Below, in pieces: positions 44,820 through 51,886 of a DNA stretch of 64,000 nucleotides (the stretch's first letter is position 1; each line of letters begins with the position of its first letter). Under the pieces are notes generated by a model. The model had not been told where the DNA came from and did no database searches. It saw only the letters and a list, made by a program, of their open reading frames with translations. The DNA comes from Mesorhizobium sp. (GTDB lineage Bacteria > Pseudomonadota > Alphaproteobacteria > Rhizobiales > Rhizobiaceae). Where the stretch lies: contig NZ_JAFKIC010000112.1 in NCBI RefSeq assembly GCF_017306585.1, positions 18,016 through 82,015 of the forward strand, read 5' to 3'. A program made the translations under genes and the position numbers.

Positions 44820-45812
44820 ATGCACGATCGACCCCCTGTTGCTGAAAGATCGGTTTCTGAAACATTGGCCACCGAAACCCTGCCCTATCTGACATCGACG
44901 CTTCTCGACCGGCTGGAGATCTCCACGAAGGACATGGTCGACGAGATCGAGCGCCAGATATCGGGCCAGCGCCGGGGCGAAGTCTGGTGCGCGCCCAAGG
45001 CCGTGGTGCTGCCGGGCGACGACCGCTACATCATGGCGACGCTCGGCGTGTCTTCAGAGCCGCCGGTGCTCGCCACCAAGTCGCTGGTCGTCAACCCCGG
45101 CAATGCCCAGCGCGGCCTGCCGACGCTGAATTCGCTGATCACCCTGCTCGACGCCGAGACCGGCCTGCCGCTCGCCCTGGTCGACGGCAACTGGGTGACG
45201 GAGAAGCGCACGGCGGCCTTGAGCGCCGTCGCCGCCCGGCGCATGGCGCGGCCCGACGCCTCCTCCCTCGCCTTCATCGGCTGCGGGGTGCAAGCGCGTG
45301 GACATTTAGAGGCCTTCGCCGACCTCTTCCCCTTGCGCGAAATCCGCGCCTACGGCCGGGGCGCCGCCAACCGCGACGCCCTATGCGACATGGCGCGAGC
45401 GCGCGGCCTCGAAGCGATCCCCTGCGAGGAGCCGAGGCAAGCGCTCGAAGGCGCCGACATGGTGGTGACATCGGTGACCCTGGTGCCCAGACCCACCCCC
45501 TTCCTCGACGCCACCTGGCTGAAACCAGGCAGCTTCGCCGTGATGACCGACCAGGCCCTGCCCTGGCTGCCCGAAACCATGACCCGCTTCGACCGCATCA
45601 TCGTGGATGATCTGGAGCAGGAGAAAAACATGGCCAAGCCGATGATCGACCCCGCCATGGCCGCCGGCGATTTGACGGGGCTGGTATGCGGGGATTTTGC
45701 GGGAAGGCAAAGCGCGCAGGAGACGACGGCGTTCGTGTTCCGGGGGCTGGCTGTGGGGGACTTGGCGGTGGCGGGGTTGGTGTATGGGAGGACGAAGGGG
45801 GTTGGGGTGTAG
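44820..45812 (+). CDS. Ornithine cyclodeaminase/mu-crystallin family enzyme
   Basis: The 330-residue protein has the family NAD(P)-binding segment SSLAFIGCGVQARGHLEAFADLFPLREIRAYGR in the middle and VDGNWVTEKRTAALSAVAARRMARP just before it, which includes the substrate-binding Lys and Arg. It resembles ornithine cyclodeaminase, ketimine reductase and alanine dehydrogenase members; the exact reaction is open. I placed the start at ATG 44820 (GGAAATGACTTG upstream). A decayed gene fragment follows directly. Confidence 0.88.
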   Translation: MHDRPPVAERSVSETLATETLPYLTSTLLDRLEISTKDMVDEIERQISGQRRGEVWCAPKAVVLPGDDRYIMATLGVSSEPPVLATKSLVVNPGNAQRGLPTLNSLITLLDAETGLPLALVDGNWVTEKRTAALSAVAARRMARPDASSLAFIGCGVQARGHLEAFADLFPLREIRAYGRGAANRDALCDMARARGLEAIPCEEPRQALEGADMVVTSVTLVPRPTPFLDATWLKPGSFAVMTDQALPWLPETMTRFDRIIVDDLEQEKNMAKPMIDPAMAAGDLTGLVCGDFAGRQSAQETTAFVFRGLAVGDLAVAGLVYGRTKGVGV

Positions 45813-45829
45813 GCAAGGTCGGGAAGGGG

Positions 45830-45954
45830 GAACTGCTGCGCTCGATGCAGGAAGACGCCGTGATGCGATCCTGGCCGGCAAGCGCGAGATCGAGGCGGGG
45901 ATTGGCGCGATCACGGCGGCGACGTTGCGGGAGAGGCAGACGTTTTTTGTGTGA
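45830..45954 (+). pseudogene. Remnant of a second copy of the coiled-coil gene 3' end
   Basis: This 125-bp stretch aligns with the last 126 bp of the gene ending at 43983. Its end translates as DAILAGKREIEAGIGAIT and ATLRERQTFFV, against DTILAGKREIEEGVVAIT and ATLRERQTFLL in the intact gene. A deletion near 45851-45858 breaks the frame, and no start or ribosome binding site is present. It lies 17 bp after the ornithine cyclodeaminase stop. The differences show an old copy. Confidence 0.85.
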
Positions 45955-46058
45955 GGAATTGCGGCTATACGCCTTCAGTTCGCCGCTGGTATGCTCTTGC
46001 TGCGCTCTTCATCGTCGCGCCGTCGCTTGGCGTTCGTAAAGTGAACCCGCACTGGCTG

Positions 46059-46724
46059 TTAATCTAGCTTTAGCCGCTCCCATTCGGCGATTGTTGAAAT
46101 GTAATTTTCCCAAAACACCATCCCTTCATCTCCCTTCAATGGAGTTGTTTGCGGTGAGAAAAAATTTCGCCGAAGGATGTCGATGACGCGCATGTCATTT
46201 GGATCGTATTCGGTCAAGGCTTGCTGCATGGCCCACAATCCTAACCTACCACCTTCTTCGGGGAGTGCGGGGGCTTCGCTGAAATAGGGGTAGACGACAC
46301 GTGTATACTCACCTCTAACTCGAGCATGCAGGGCATCACGTATACGAACGACACCCCTTATAGCTCCAAATTCTAGATTTCCATGCACGCTCATTGGCAC
46401 TATTTGAACAGGTTCGTTTGACCAGCGTAGCTTGGCGCTAAGCAAGTCGATTACTCCGTCTTTCAGGAGTGGGTATAGTCGCGCAAAATTCCTGTTTGAT
46501 CGTATGCGGCCGTCCGTCATCTCGGAAAGGTCGCCGTCACCGGCAATATGCGTTTTTACATCGGACCAAAAAGGTAGATAGAAGTCGCCGCCGCGGCTTC
46601 TGCTGCCACCTTTTTCCTTTCTACGATCGAGCCGAATATCATCCCTTAAAATTGAACGTCGCAGCGGCTGCGGCGCATAAAATAATTGCAGGATTTTGCG
46701 CAGCGGGATGTCTAGAACTGACAT
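46059..46724 (-). CDS. Hypothetical protein, first gene of the low-GC island
   Basis: The 221-residue protein begins MSVLDIPLRKILQLFYAPQPLRRSILRDDIR, is rich in Arg and has no signal peptide, membrane helix or motif that I recognise. It ends with a Trp-containing segment (FWENYISTIAEWERLKLD). A GGGGG run lies just upstream of the ATG. Base composition and codon use are visibly more AT-rich than in the flanking genes. It is divergent from the kinase-PurZ-like gene (202-bp spacer), so the two may share regulation. Role unknown. Confidence 0.65.
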   Translation of the reverse strand: MSVLDIPLRKILQLFYAPQPLRRSILRDDIRLDRRKEKGGSRSRGGDFYLPFWSDVKTHIAGDGDLSEMTDGRIRSNRNFARLYPLLKDGVIDLLSAKLRWSNEPVQIVPMSVHGNLEFGAIRGVVRIRDALHARVRGEYTRVVYPYFSEAPALPEEGGRLGLWAMQQALTEYDPNDMRVIDILRRNFFSPQTTPLKGDEGMVFWENYISTIAEWERLKLD

Positions 46725-46926
46725 ACGTACCCCCCTTTTATAAGCCCGAAAATGGCTTTCCCGCCACTTTCATGTCTAGACAGTAAAACGTCAACATGAC
46801 ACGTTCTGAGTCAGCCGAGTCTTTTGCGAGCCTCAATTGATGACAAGTTACAATCGCGATATTTTTTTGCTATTTATTCCTATCTGAGGGACGATTTAGC
46901 TACGCGAATTTGGGGGGTTGATATTT
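46725..46926. promoter_or_regulatory. Divergent promoter region of the accessory island
   Basis: This AT-rich 202-bp spacer lies between two divergent genes. A sigma70-like pair pointing right is TTGATG at 46837-46842 and TATTTT at 46860-46865, 17 bases apart and about 61 bp before the ATG at 46927. Both boxes have four of six consensus bases, so it is only a candidate. Confidence 0.4.
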
Positions 46927-48525
46927 ATGCGTGTGCTATTGGCATTGTCCGGGCCGGTTGGCGTCGGGAAGTCAAGATTTTGCGAGATTATCACAGAACG
47001 CTTTGGGGCTGATTGCCTCTCGACACGCGATCTTCTAATCGCCACTGGGGCCAAGAGCGAGCGGGAGGACCTCCAAGCAGCCGGCGAACGCTTGGATTTG
47101 GAAACCGACGGCAAATGGGTGGCTGACGCACTGGCGACCCGCCTTTCGGATGACGGTCCCTGCGTCAGCATCATCGACGCGATTCGCATCAAGAAACAGA
47201 TCGACCATATCAGGCGGACTTTCGGTGATCGATTCCGTGTCTGGCACGTGTTCATAGATGCGTCCGACGCGGTTCTTGAGGAACGCTACGCTAAACGCCA
47301 AAAGAAGATTGCAGAATTTGCCACCTATGCAGAACTCAAAACGAGTTCGACAGAGGCGCGTATTCGTCTTCTTAAAGGGGTGGCGGATCGCGTAGTCGAC
47401 TCATCTCGTTGCGAAGCAGCCTCGGTCGTGGCGCAGGCGGTGGCGGGCCTAGGTCTCTACCCCCTTCAGCCTGAGCCGCTCGTGGACGTGGTGGTTGGTG
47501 GCCAATACGGCAGCGAAGGCAAAGGGCATGTGTGCGCATATCTCGCGCGTGGCTATGAACTGCTCATTCGAGTTGGTGGCCCCAACGCCGGTCACAAAGT
47601 TAAACATCCTGAGTACACATACGTTCAGCTGCCTTCTGGCAGCCAATCCAATCCGAACGCCGGCATACTGATAGGCGCGGGTGCCACGATTTCCCTGCCT
47701 GTAATTACCAAGGAAATCAAAGACCTCAAGCTTGACCCGAATCGACTATCAATCGACCAGCGGGCGGTAATTATTGAGCCGAGCGACGTCGAGTACGAAG
47801 AGCGATCGATGGACGCGATCGGCTCTACCAAAAAGGGAGTTGGCGTTGCCACGGCGCGTAAGATTCTCGGGCGCGACAAGGAAACGCATCTCGGTGCAAA
47901 GGTGCGTCTTGCACGCGACATTCCCGAGCTCAAACGTTTCGTCGTTGATGGTAGTGAGGTGCTGGAGCGCGCCTATGCGAAGGGGAAACGTATTTGCCTT
48001 GAGGGAACGCAGGGCACTGACCTTAGCCTGCATCATGCGAATTATCCTTACGTTACTTCGAGAGAGACGACGGCGTCGGGATGTTTGGCCGACGCCGGCA
48101 TTGCGCCGGGCCGGGTCCGCCGAGTTATCATGGTGACTAGAACCTATCCGATAAGGGTGGGCGGGACGTCTGGCGATATGGCTCGTCCAATCGAAGCGCA
48201 GGTAATTGCGGATCGCTCAGGCCTCCCGGTCGACAAAATTCAAAAAACTGAGGTCGGAACGGTGTCTGGCAAGAAGCGTAGAATCGCTGAGTTCGACTGG
48301 GAGCAGGTCCGCCGCTCAGCAGTCATAAACGGGGCGACGGACATTGCGCTGTCTTTTTCGGACTACATCAGCGATGTGAACCAGCGAGCTAGGAGCTACG
48401 AGCAGCTCACGGTTGAGACACGCGACTTCATCGAGCGCGTTGAGCGGGTGGCCAACGCGCCCGTCTCGCTGGTCTCGACTCGCTTCGAAGCTCGGGGAAT
48501 CATTGATCGGAGAAATTGGAAATGA
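46927..48525 (+). CDS. P-loop kinase-like domain fused to PurZ-like adenylosuccinate synthetase
   Basis: The protein has 532 residues. Residues 1-180 look like a nucleoside/nucleotide kinase with Walker A GPVGVGKS at 9-16. Residues 186-532 are an adenylosuccinate synthetase domain of the short archaeal/phage size: VVVGGQYGSEGKGH at 188-201, VGGPNAGH ending in His223 (E. coli His41), EGTQGTDLSLHHANYPYVTS at 359-378, TRTYPIRVGGTSGD and TVSGKKRRIAEFDW. Ser196 replaces the catalytic Asp13 of PurA, a change I recall for phage PurZ, which uses dGMP instead of IMP. The stop overlaps the next start (ATGA). The gene has lower GC than its flanks and is not a likely housekeeping purA. Exact substrate and the kinase target are inference. 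Confidence 0.85.
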   Translation: MRVLLALSGPVGVGKSRFCEIITERFGADCLSTRDLLIATGAKSEREDLQAAGERLDLETDGKWVADALATRLSDDGPCVSIIDAIRIKKQIDHIRRTFGDRFRVWHVFIDASDAVLEERYAKRQKKIAEFATYAELKTSSTEARIRLLKGVADRVVDSSRCEAASVVAQAVAGLGLYPLQPEPLVDVVVGGQYGSEGKGHVCAYLARGYELLIRVGGPNAGHKVKHPEYTYVQLPSGSQSNPNAGILIGAGATISLPVITKEIKDLKLDPNRLSIDQRAVIIEPSDVEYEERSMDAIGSTKKGVGVATARKILGRDKETHLGAKVRLARDIPELKRFVVDGSEVLERAYAKGKRICLEGTQGTDLSLHHANYPYVTSRETTASGCLADAGIAPGRVRRVIMVTRTYPIRVGGTSGDMARPIEAQVIADRSGLPVDKIQKTEVGTVSGKKRRIAEFDWEQVRRSAVINGATDIALSFSDYISDVNQRARSYEQLTVETRDFIERVERVANAPVSLVSTRFEARGIIDRRNWK

Positions 48526-49208
48526 CGGTTGACGAACTCGTCGCCCTCCACCCCCGTCTTTGGCACATGGCTGCAGACGAAAGTTGGCCCTCAATTCAAC
48601 AATATGGACTTCTTAGCACATCGTCGCTGCTTAATCTCTATGGCTATAATGGGCCGGCGCGCTCGGCGATTGAGAGTATCAAACGTCCAGAATCGGTAAA
48701 GATCGAAGCTCCCGGACTGCCAGGGGCTATCGTTCGTGATCAGAAGCCGATGTCAGACAAGGCACTCAATAAGTGCCTTCAAGACGGACTGACACCAACC
48801 GAGTGGTATCAATCATTGAATGAGAAGGTGTTTTTCTGGTTGACCCGCTCTCGCCTCCAGACATTGCTTGGGGCCTACGCGCATACACCGCAGATTGTGC
48901 TGACACTCGATACTGCCACACTAGTGGAGGCACACGCCGAGAATATTCTGCTCTGCCCGATCAATAGTGGATCCACGATCATGAATCCCGCTCCGCGAGG
49001 GGCGAACTCATTTCTACCAATCGAAGATTTCCCGTTCGAAGCCTGGAGACTGAAACGCGGCAACAGGCGCAAGGCTGTCGTCGAGCTCGTGGTGGCAGGA
49101 GGCGTCTCAGATGCTGCGGAGCATGTACTTGCAGTCCACCGGGTCGCGGACGGGGTAGTGGCCGAGTTGTGGCGTCGGCCAGGTGACGTTGGAGACGTAG
49201 GGCCTTAG
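48522..49208 (+). CDS. DUF7002-family protein, possibly ADP-ribosyltransferase-like
   Basis: The 228-residue protein is coupled to the PurZ-like gene by an ATGA overlap and has a CGGAGAAATTGG leader. The opening LHPRLWHMAADESWPSIQQY then GLLSTSSLLNLYG is typical of DUF7002. It resembles the N-terminal H...W(P)SI...GL(L)S pattern of DarT/DUF4433 and RNA 2'-phosphotransferase folds, which use NAD. That similarity is by eye and weak. A VFFWLTRSRLQTLLGAY segment and a NPAPRG turn follow. It could modify nucleic acid, nucleotide or protein. It ends 10 nt from the convergent gene. Confidence 0.7.
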   Translation: MTVDELVALHPRLWHMAADESWPSIQQYGLLSTSSLLNLYGYNGPARSAIESIKRPESVKIEAPGLPGAIVRDQKPMSDKALNKCLQDGLTPTEWYQSLNEKVFFWLTRSRLQTLLGAYAHTPQIVLTLDTATLVEAHAENILLCPINSGSTIMNPAPRGANSFLPIEDFPFEAWRLKRGNRRKAVVELVVAGGVSDAAEHVLAVHRVADGVVAELWRRPGDVGDVGP

Positions 49209-49218
49209 TCTAGGGTCG

Positions 49219-50730
49219 TCAACTCACTACGATACGCGCTGGGCGCCCAGCCTTGCGGACAACATCTGCGATGTGACTAGTGAGGCCAACATTGCCTACC
49301 AGCTTTAGTCCAGTCGTCTCAGGCAAAGTGCGAAGCCTGAGCCTTAGCTTTTCGAGACCGTCGGCAACATCAAAGCGAACCCAGTCGTCCGGCTCACCCG
49401 GCACCAGGATTTTCGGTGTGCTGTGAGTCGCTCCGAGATGCAGTTGAACGATCCAGACCTTCTCGCCGTCGTGGACCCACTCGAATCGTACAGGCCCAAG
49501 TGCAGAACTGAGTCGATGATGGGCGGCCCGAACATCGGCCATGATCGGCGCGGGTAGTAGTTCTGGAGGGCTCACGCCAAGCATGAGCAGATCGCCTTCG
49601 CCTTCCCGCCCCTCGATAACAAGAGTGGCGTCTCTCGCTACGATCGCCGCACCTGAAAATTTTGCAGGCACGGCAGCTTGGCACAGTACTGATGAAATAG
49701 CGCCGCCGCTGGGATCCTCTTGCGCGAGTAGTGAGAATGGATCAGTCCATCCTTTAACCGTTGTATAAAGCCCTGGCTCGGGTTCATGAGGGCAAGTGCG
49801 AGTCCATATTTCCTTGCTGTTGGTAGGTGAGCCAAATGTGAATGGCGAGACGCGTCTTGGTATAACGGTAGTTCTTGGCGTTGGGAGGCCAATAGTGTGC
49901 GACATCAACAAGCCAAATGCCTTGTCGCCGATATGACGGCTGAAATTGTTAGGCCAAGTCAGCCCGGGTCGGTGGTTTTCGAGGCCGATGGCTTCGTGCT
50001 CCCAGAGCAATGTATGCGTCTGACGCCACCCGCGAGGTTTAGGATGGACACTGAACTCAAGCCGGACGCCATCTGTAGAGCCAAGATCGGGCCTGAAGCC
50101 ATAGACAGTTTCAAGGATCGACATCCCCCAGGCGATTGGCAACGAGGCGACACCGTCCTTTTCGACGCAGCGCGGTGTGTCGTCAGGGGCGAACTCAATG
50201 ACGCCACCCTGAGCAACGCCAGAGACGCCTCCGTCGCGTACATCTACAGTTTCGTTGGCGATTACGAACAACCCGCTTTCCAGCAAGCGATGGAGCGCAC
50301 TAACCGCTTCTTCCAGATTCTTGATGCCGTAGACGAACTCGCGGCTACGCGGGTCGCTGGGGCTGAAACTGCGAAGGTTAATCGATCCGTCGGGGCTGAG
50401 GCGAAGTAAGGTCTCTAGCGCCATCCGCTCGGAAAGAAATGGGTCGTTAGGAGTGTGTCCTGCAACGCGGCTAAATTCTTGACGCCCTCGTCCATCCTCA
50501 GGAGAGAAGCTAACAAACTGAGCGACATTGCCAGTCTCTGCCAAGCGGTCTAGCGAACGATCCTTGCGAATTGGGCTATTGCTGCCGACAACGTCTAACG
50601 ACGATGTTGGCCTGCTAGCTACTGGGAGGCAAGATTGCATTTCATAAGCCTTAGGCTCGATTGTGATATTGTCAGTGTTAATCGATCGAGGATGCAACCT
50701 ACGCAACTCGCGCTGACCGGGTGCCGGCAC
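49219..50730 (-). CDS. ATP-grasp protein resembling the PEP synthase/PPDK N-terminal domain
   Basis: The product is up to 503 residues. The C-terminal part, FEWVHDGEKVWIVQLHLG after AAHHRLSSALGP, resembles the end of the PEP/pyruvate-binding ATP-grasp domain (IEWA-DGxxLWILQ). A Gly-rich loop VRDGGVSGVAQGG lies earlier. The swivelling His domain and PEP-binding barrel of true PEP synthase are absent. Start choice is uncertain: GTG at 50730 overlaps the HD gene by 32 bases, and ATG at 50640 is an alternative; neither has a strong ribosome binding site. It is downstream of the HD phosphohydrolase gene on the same strand. Function unknown; ATP-dependent phosphotransfer is inferred. Confidence 0.65.
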   Translation of the reverse strand: MPAPGQRELRRLHPRSINTDNITIEPKAYEMQSCLPVASRPTSSLDVVGSNSPIRKDRSLDRLAETGNVAQFVSFSPEDGRGRQEFSRVAGHTPNDPFLSERMALETLLRLSPDGSINLRSFSPSDPRSREFVYGIKNLEEAVSALHRLLESGLFVIANETVDVRDGGVSGVAQGGVIEFAPDDTPRCVEKDGVASLPIAWGMSILETVYGFRPDLGSTDGVRLEFSVHPKPRGWRQTHTLLWEHEAIGLENHRPGLTWPNNFSRHIGDKAFGLLMSHTIGLPTPRTTVIPRRVSPFTFGSPTNSKEIWTRTCPHEPEPGLYTTVKGWTDPFSLLAQEDPSGGAISSVLCQAAVPAKFSGAAIVARDATLVIEGREGEGDLLMLGVSPPELLPAPIMADVRAAHHRLSSALGPVRFEWVHDGEKVWIVQLHLGATHSTPKILVPGEPDDWVRFDVADGLEKLRLRLRTLPETTGLKLVGNVGLTSHIADVVRKAGRPARIVVS

Positions 50731-51280
50731 TATGTCCGGATCTGGGTCGCAACTCGTTAAAGCGCTTCAGGAATGCAGCGCGCGCCGTTCCAGGTGATAG
50801 ATGTCGCACCGTTACCGGGGCAGGAACGATCCCTTCTTCTGCCGCCCACAGCGACGTCTCCGGCGGCATGATCTGCGCTTGTTCTGCCGCCAGTACACTC
50901 AGGTCTGCTCGCTTGATCTCTTTTGGCAAGGGCGTTGGCACATCGAAACGCTGGAATATTGCAGCTTCCACCATAGCCTCGATCTGCTTAAAATCCGGCA
51001 GAAGTTGCTTGAGGGGCCTAGTCACATCGCCAATAAAAGCTTCGGCAGCATCGTGCATAAGCGCGCTATACTCATAGCCGTGAGCTACTTCGCTAACTAA
51101 CAAGCTATGCTCAGCAACTGAATAAAATGCTGAACACTGACCTGCGTAGCGGCAAATGTGCGACAGTCCATAAGCGATATCCTCAATGACAAATTCGCTA
51201 TTCGCCGGATCAAGAAAATCAAACCATGCACCACTGTGAAGCATCATCCTTGGGCCAACGGCGAAGTTTACAGCGATCAT
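50699..51280 (-). CDS. HD-domain phosphohydrolase (YfbR/DatZ-like)
   Basis: The 193-residue protein is counted from the ATG at 51280, preceded by a strong CCGGAGGTACTAGG site. Metal-site residues are visible: His58 in VAEHSLLV, His76-Asp77 in LMHDAAE with Glu80, and Asp126 in KRADLSVLAAE. Arg44 in HICRYAG matches the YfbR substrate residue. YfbR cleaves deoxynucleoside monophosphates; phage DatZ of the same superfamily removes dATP. Together with the PurZ-like gene it points to dNTP-pool remodelling (inference). It is the first gene of a two-gene leftward unit with the ATP-grasp gene. Confidence 0.82.
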   Translation of the reverse strand: MIAVNFAVGPRMMLHSGAWFDFLDPANSEFVIEDIAYGLSHICRYAGQCSAFYSVAEHSLLVSEVAHGYEYSALMHDAAEAFIGDVTRPLKQLLPDFKQIEAMVEAAIFQRFDVPTPLPKEIKRADLSVLAAEQAQIMPPETSLWAAEEGIVPAPVTVRHLSPGTARAAFLKRFNELRPRSGHSAGTRSARVA

Positions 51281-51472
51281 CCTAGTACCTCCGGATAGCT
51301 GCAGATATCCAAACATCGAACTACGGCCCTTGCGCAAGGCTTGAAATAGGTTCTCCACCCCTCGTGCACAAATTGCTAGTGCGACGGACCCCTTAAGAGG
51401 TGCTTCACCCACTTCTGGCCTGACCCTGAGCCTACGGCCGATATCTGAGCACAGATTATCGCGCCGCCCCCC

Positions 51473-51718
51473 TCATCCCCCCGCCAGCCTCGGCAGCAAA
51501 AACACCTCCGCCCCCTCCGGCAGCTTCTTCCCCCACGTATCCCGGTAAATCACCCCATCGATCGCCACGGCAATGCCGCGATCAATCCACGGCTCGAACC
51601 CGGGATACTGTTCAGCCAGTTTCCTGAACAGCTCCCTGATATCTTTCGCCTCGACCTCGACCTTGCTCTTGCCCCCGGCAAGCTGGCTGAGCGCGCCCCA
51701 GAGCGTGACCTCCACCAT
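51473..51718 (-). CDS. ThiS/MoaD-like sulfur carrier protein
   Basis: The 81-residue protein has the MoaD/ThiS beta-grasp fold pattern, with VTLWGALSQLAGGKSKVEVEAKD at the start and the essential C-terminal Gly-Gly (RLAGG) needed for thiocarboxylation. It lies 168 bp after the molybdenum hydroxylase large-subunit gene on the same strand. It may supply sulfur for molybdopterin or for the terminal sulfido ligand of that enzyme. An E1-like partner is not in the window. Confidence 0.8.
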   Translation of the reverse strand: MVEVTLWGALSQLAGGKSKVEVEAKDIRELFRKLAEQYPGFEPWIDRGIAVAIDGVIYRDTWGKKLPEGAEVFLLPRLAGG

Positions 51719-51729
51719 GGCGCTACGGT

Positions 51730-51862
51730 GCGCTGATATTCAGGTGAGGCCGGCCTGCAAATGGCAGGTTCCTGCGCTTCCGGTGCTCACGTACTTCAAG
51801 TACGCTCCGCTCCGGTTCTCGGAACCCGCCACTTTCGGCTCGCCCTGACCTGAATCTCAACA
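51730..51862. repeat. Imperfect inverted repeat after the molybdenum hydroxylase gene
   Basis: GATATTCAGGTGAGGCCG near 51733 is nearly the reverse complement of CGCCCTGACCTGAATCTC near 51841, with a GC-rich middle. It occupies the gap between the hydroxylase large-subunit gene and the ThiS/MoaD-like gene and could act as a terminator or an mRNA-stabilising hairpin. Confidence 0.5.
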
Positions 51863-51886
51863 CACCTTATCCCTGGCTTTCGTCCC

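Noticed and set aside
46927-48525. Housekeeping purA assignment
   Set aside because: The catalytic Asp is Ser, the domain is short, it is fused to a kinase-like domain, and the gene lies in an atypical-composition island; a normal PurA of about 430 residues with GDEGKG would be expected elsewhere.
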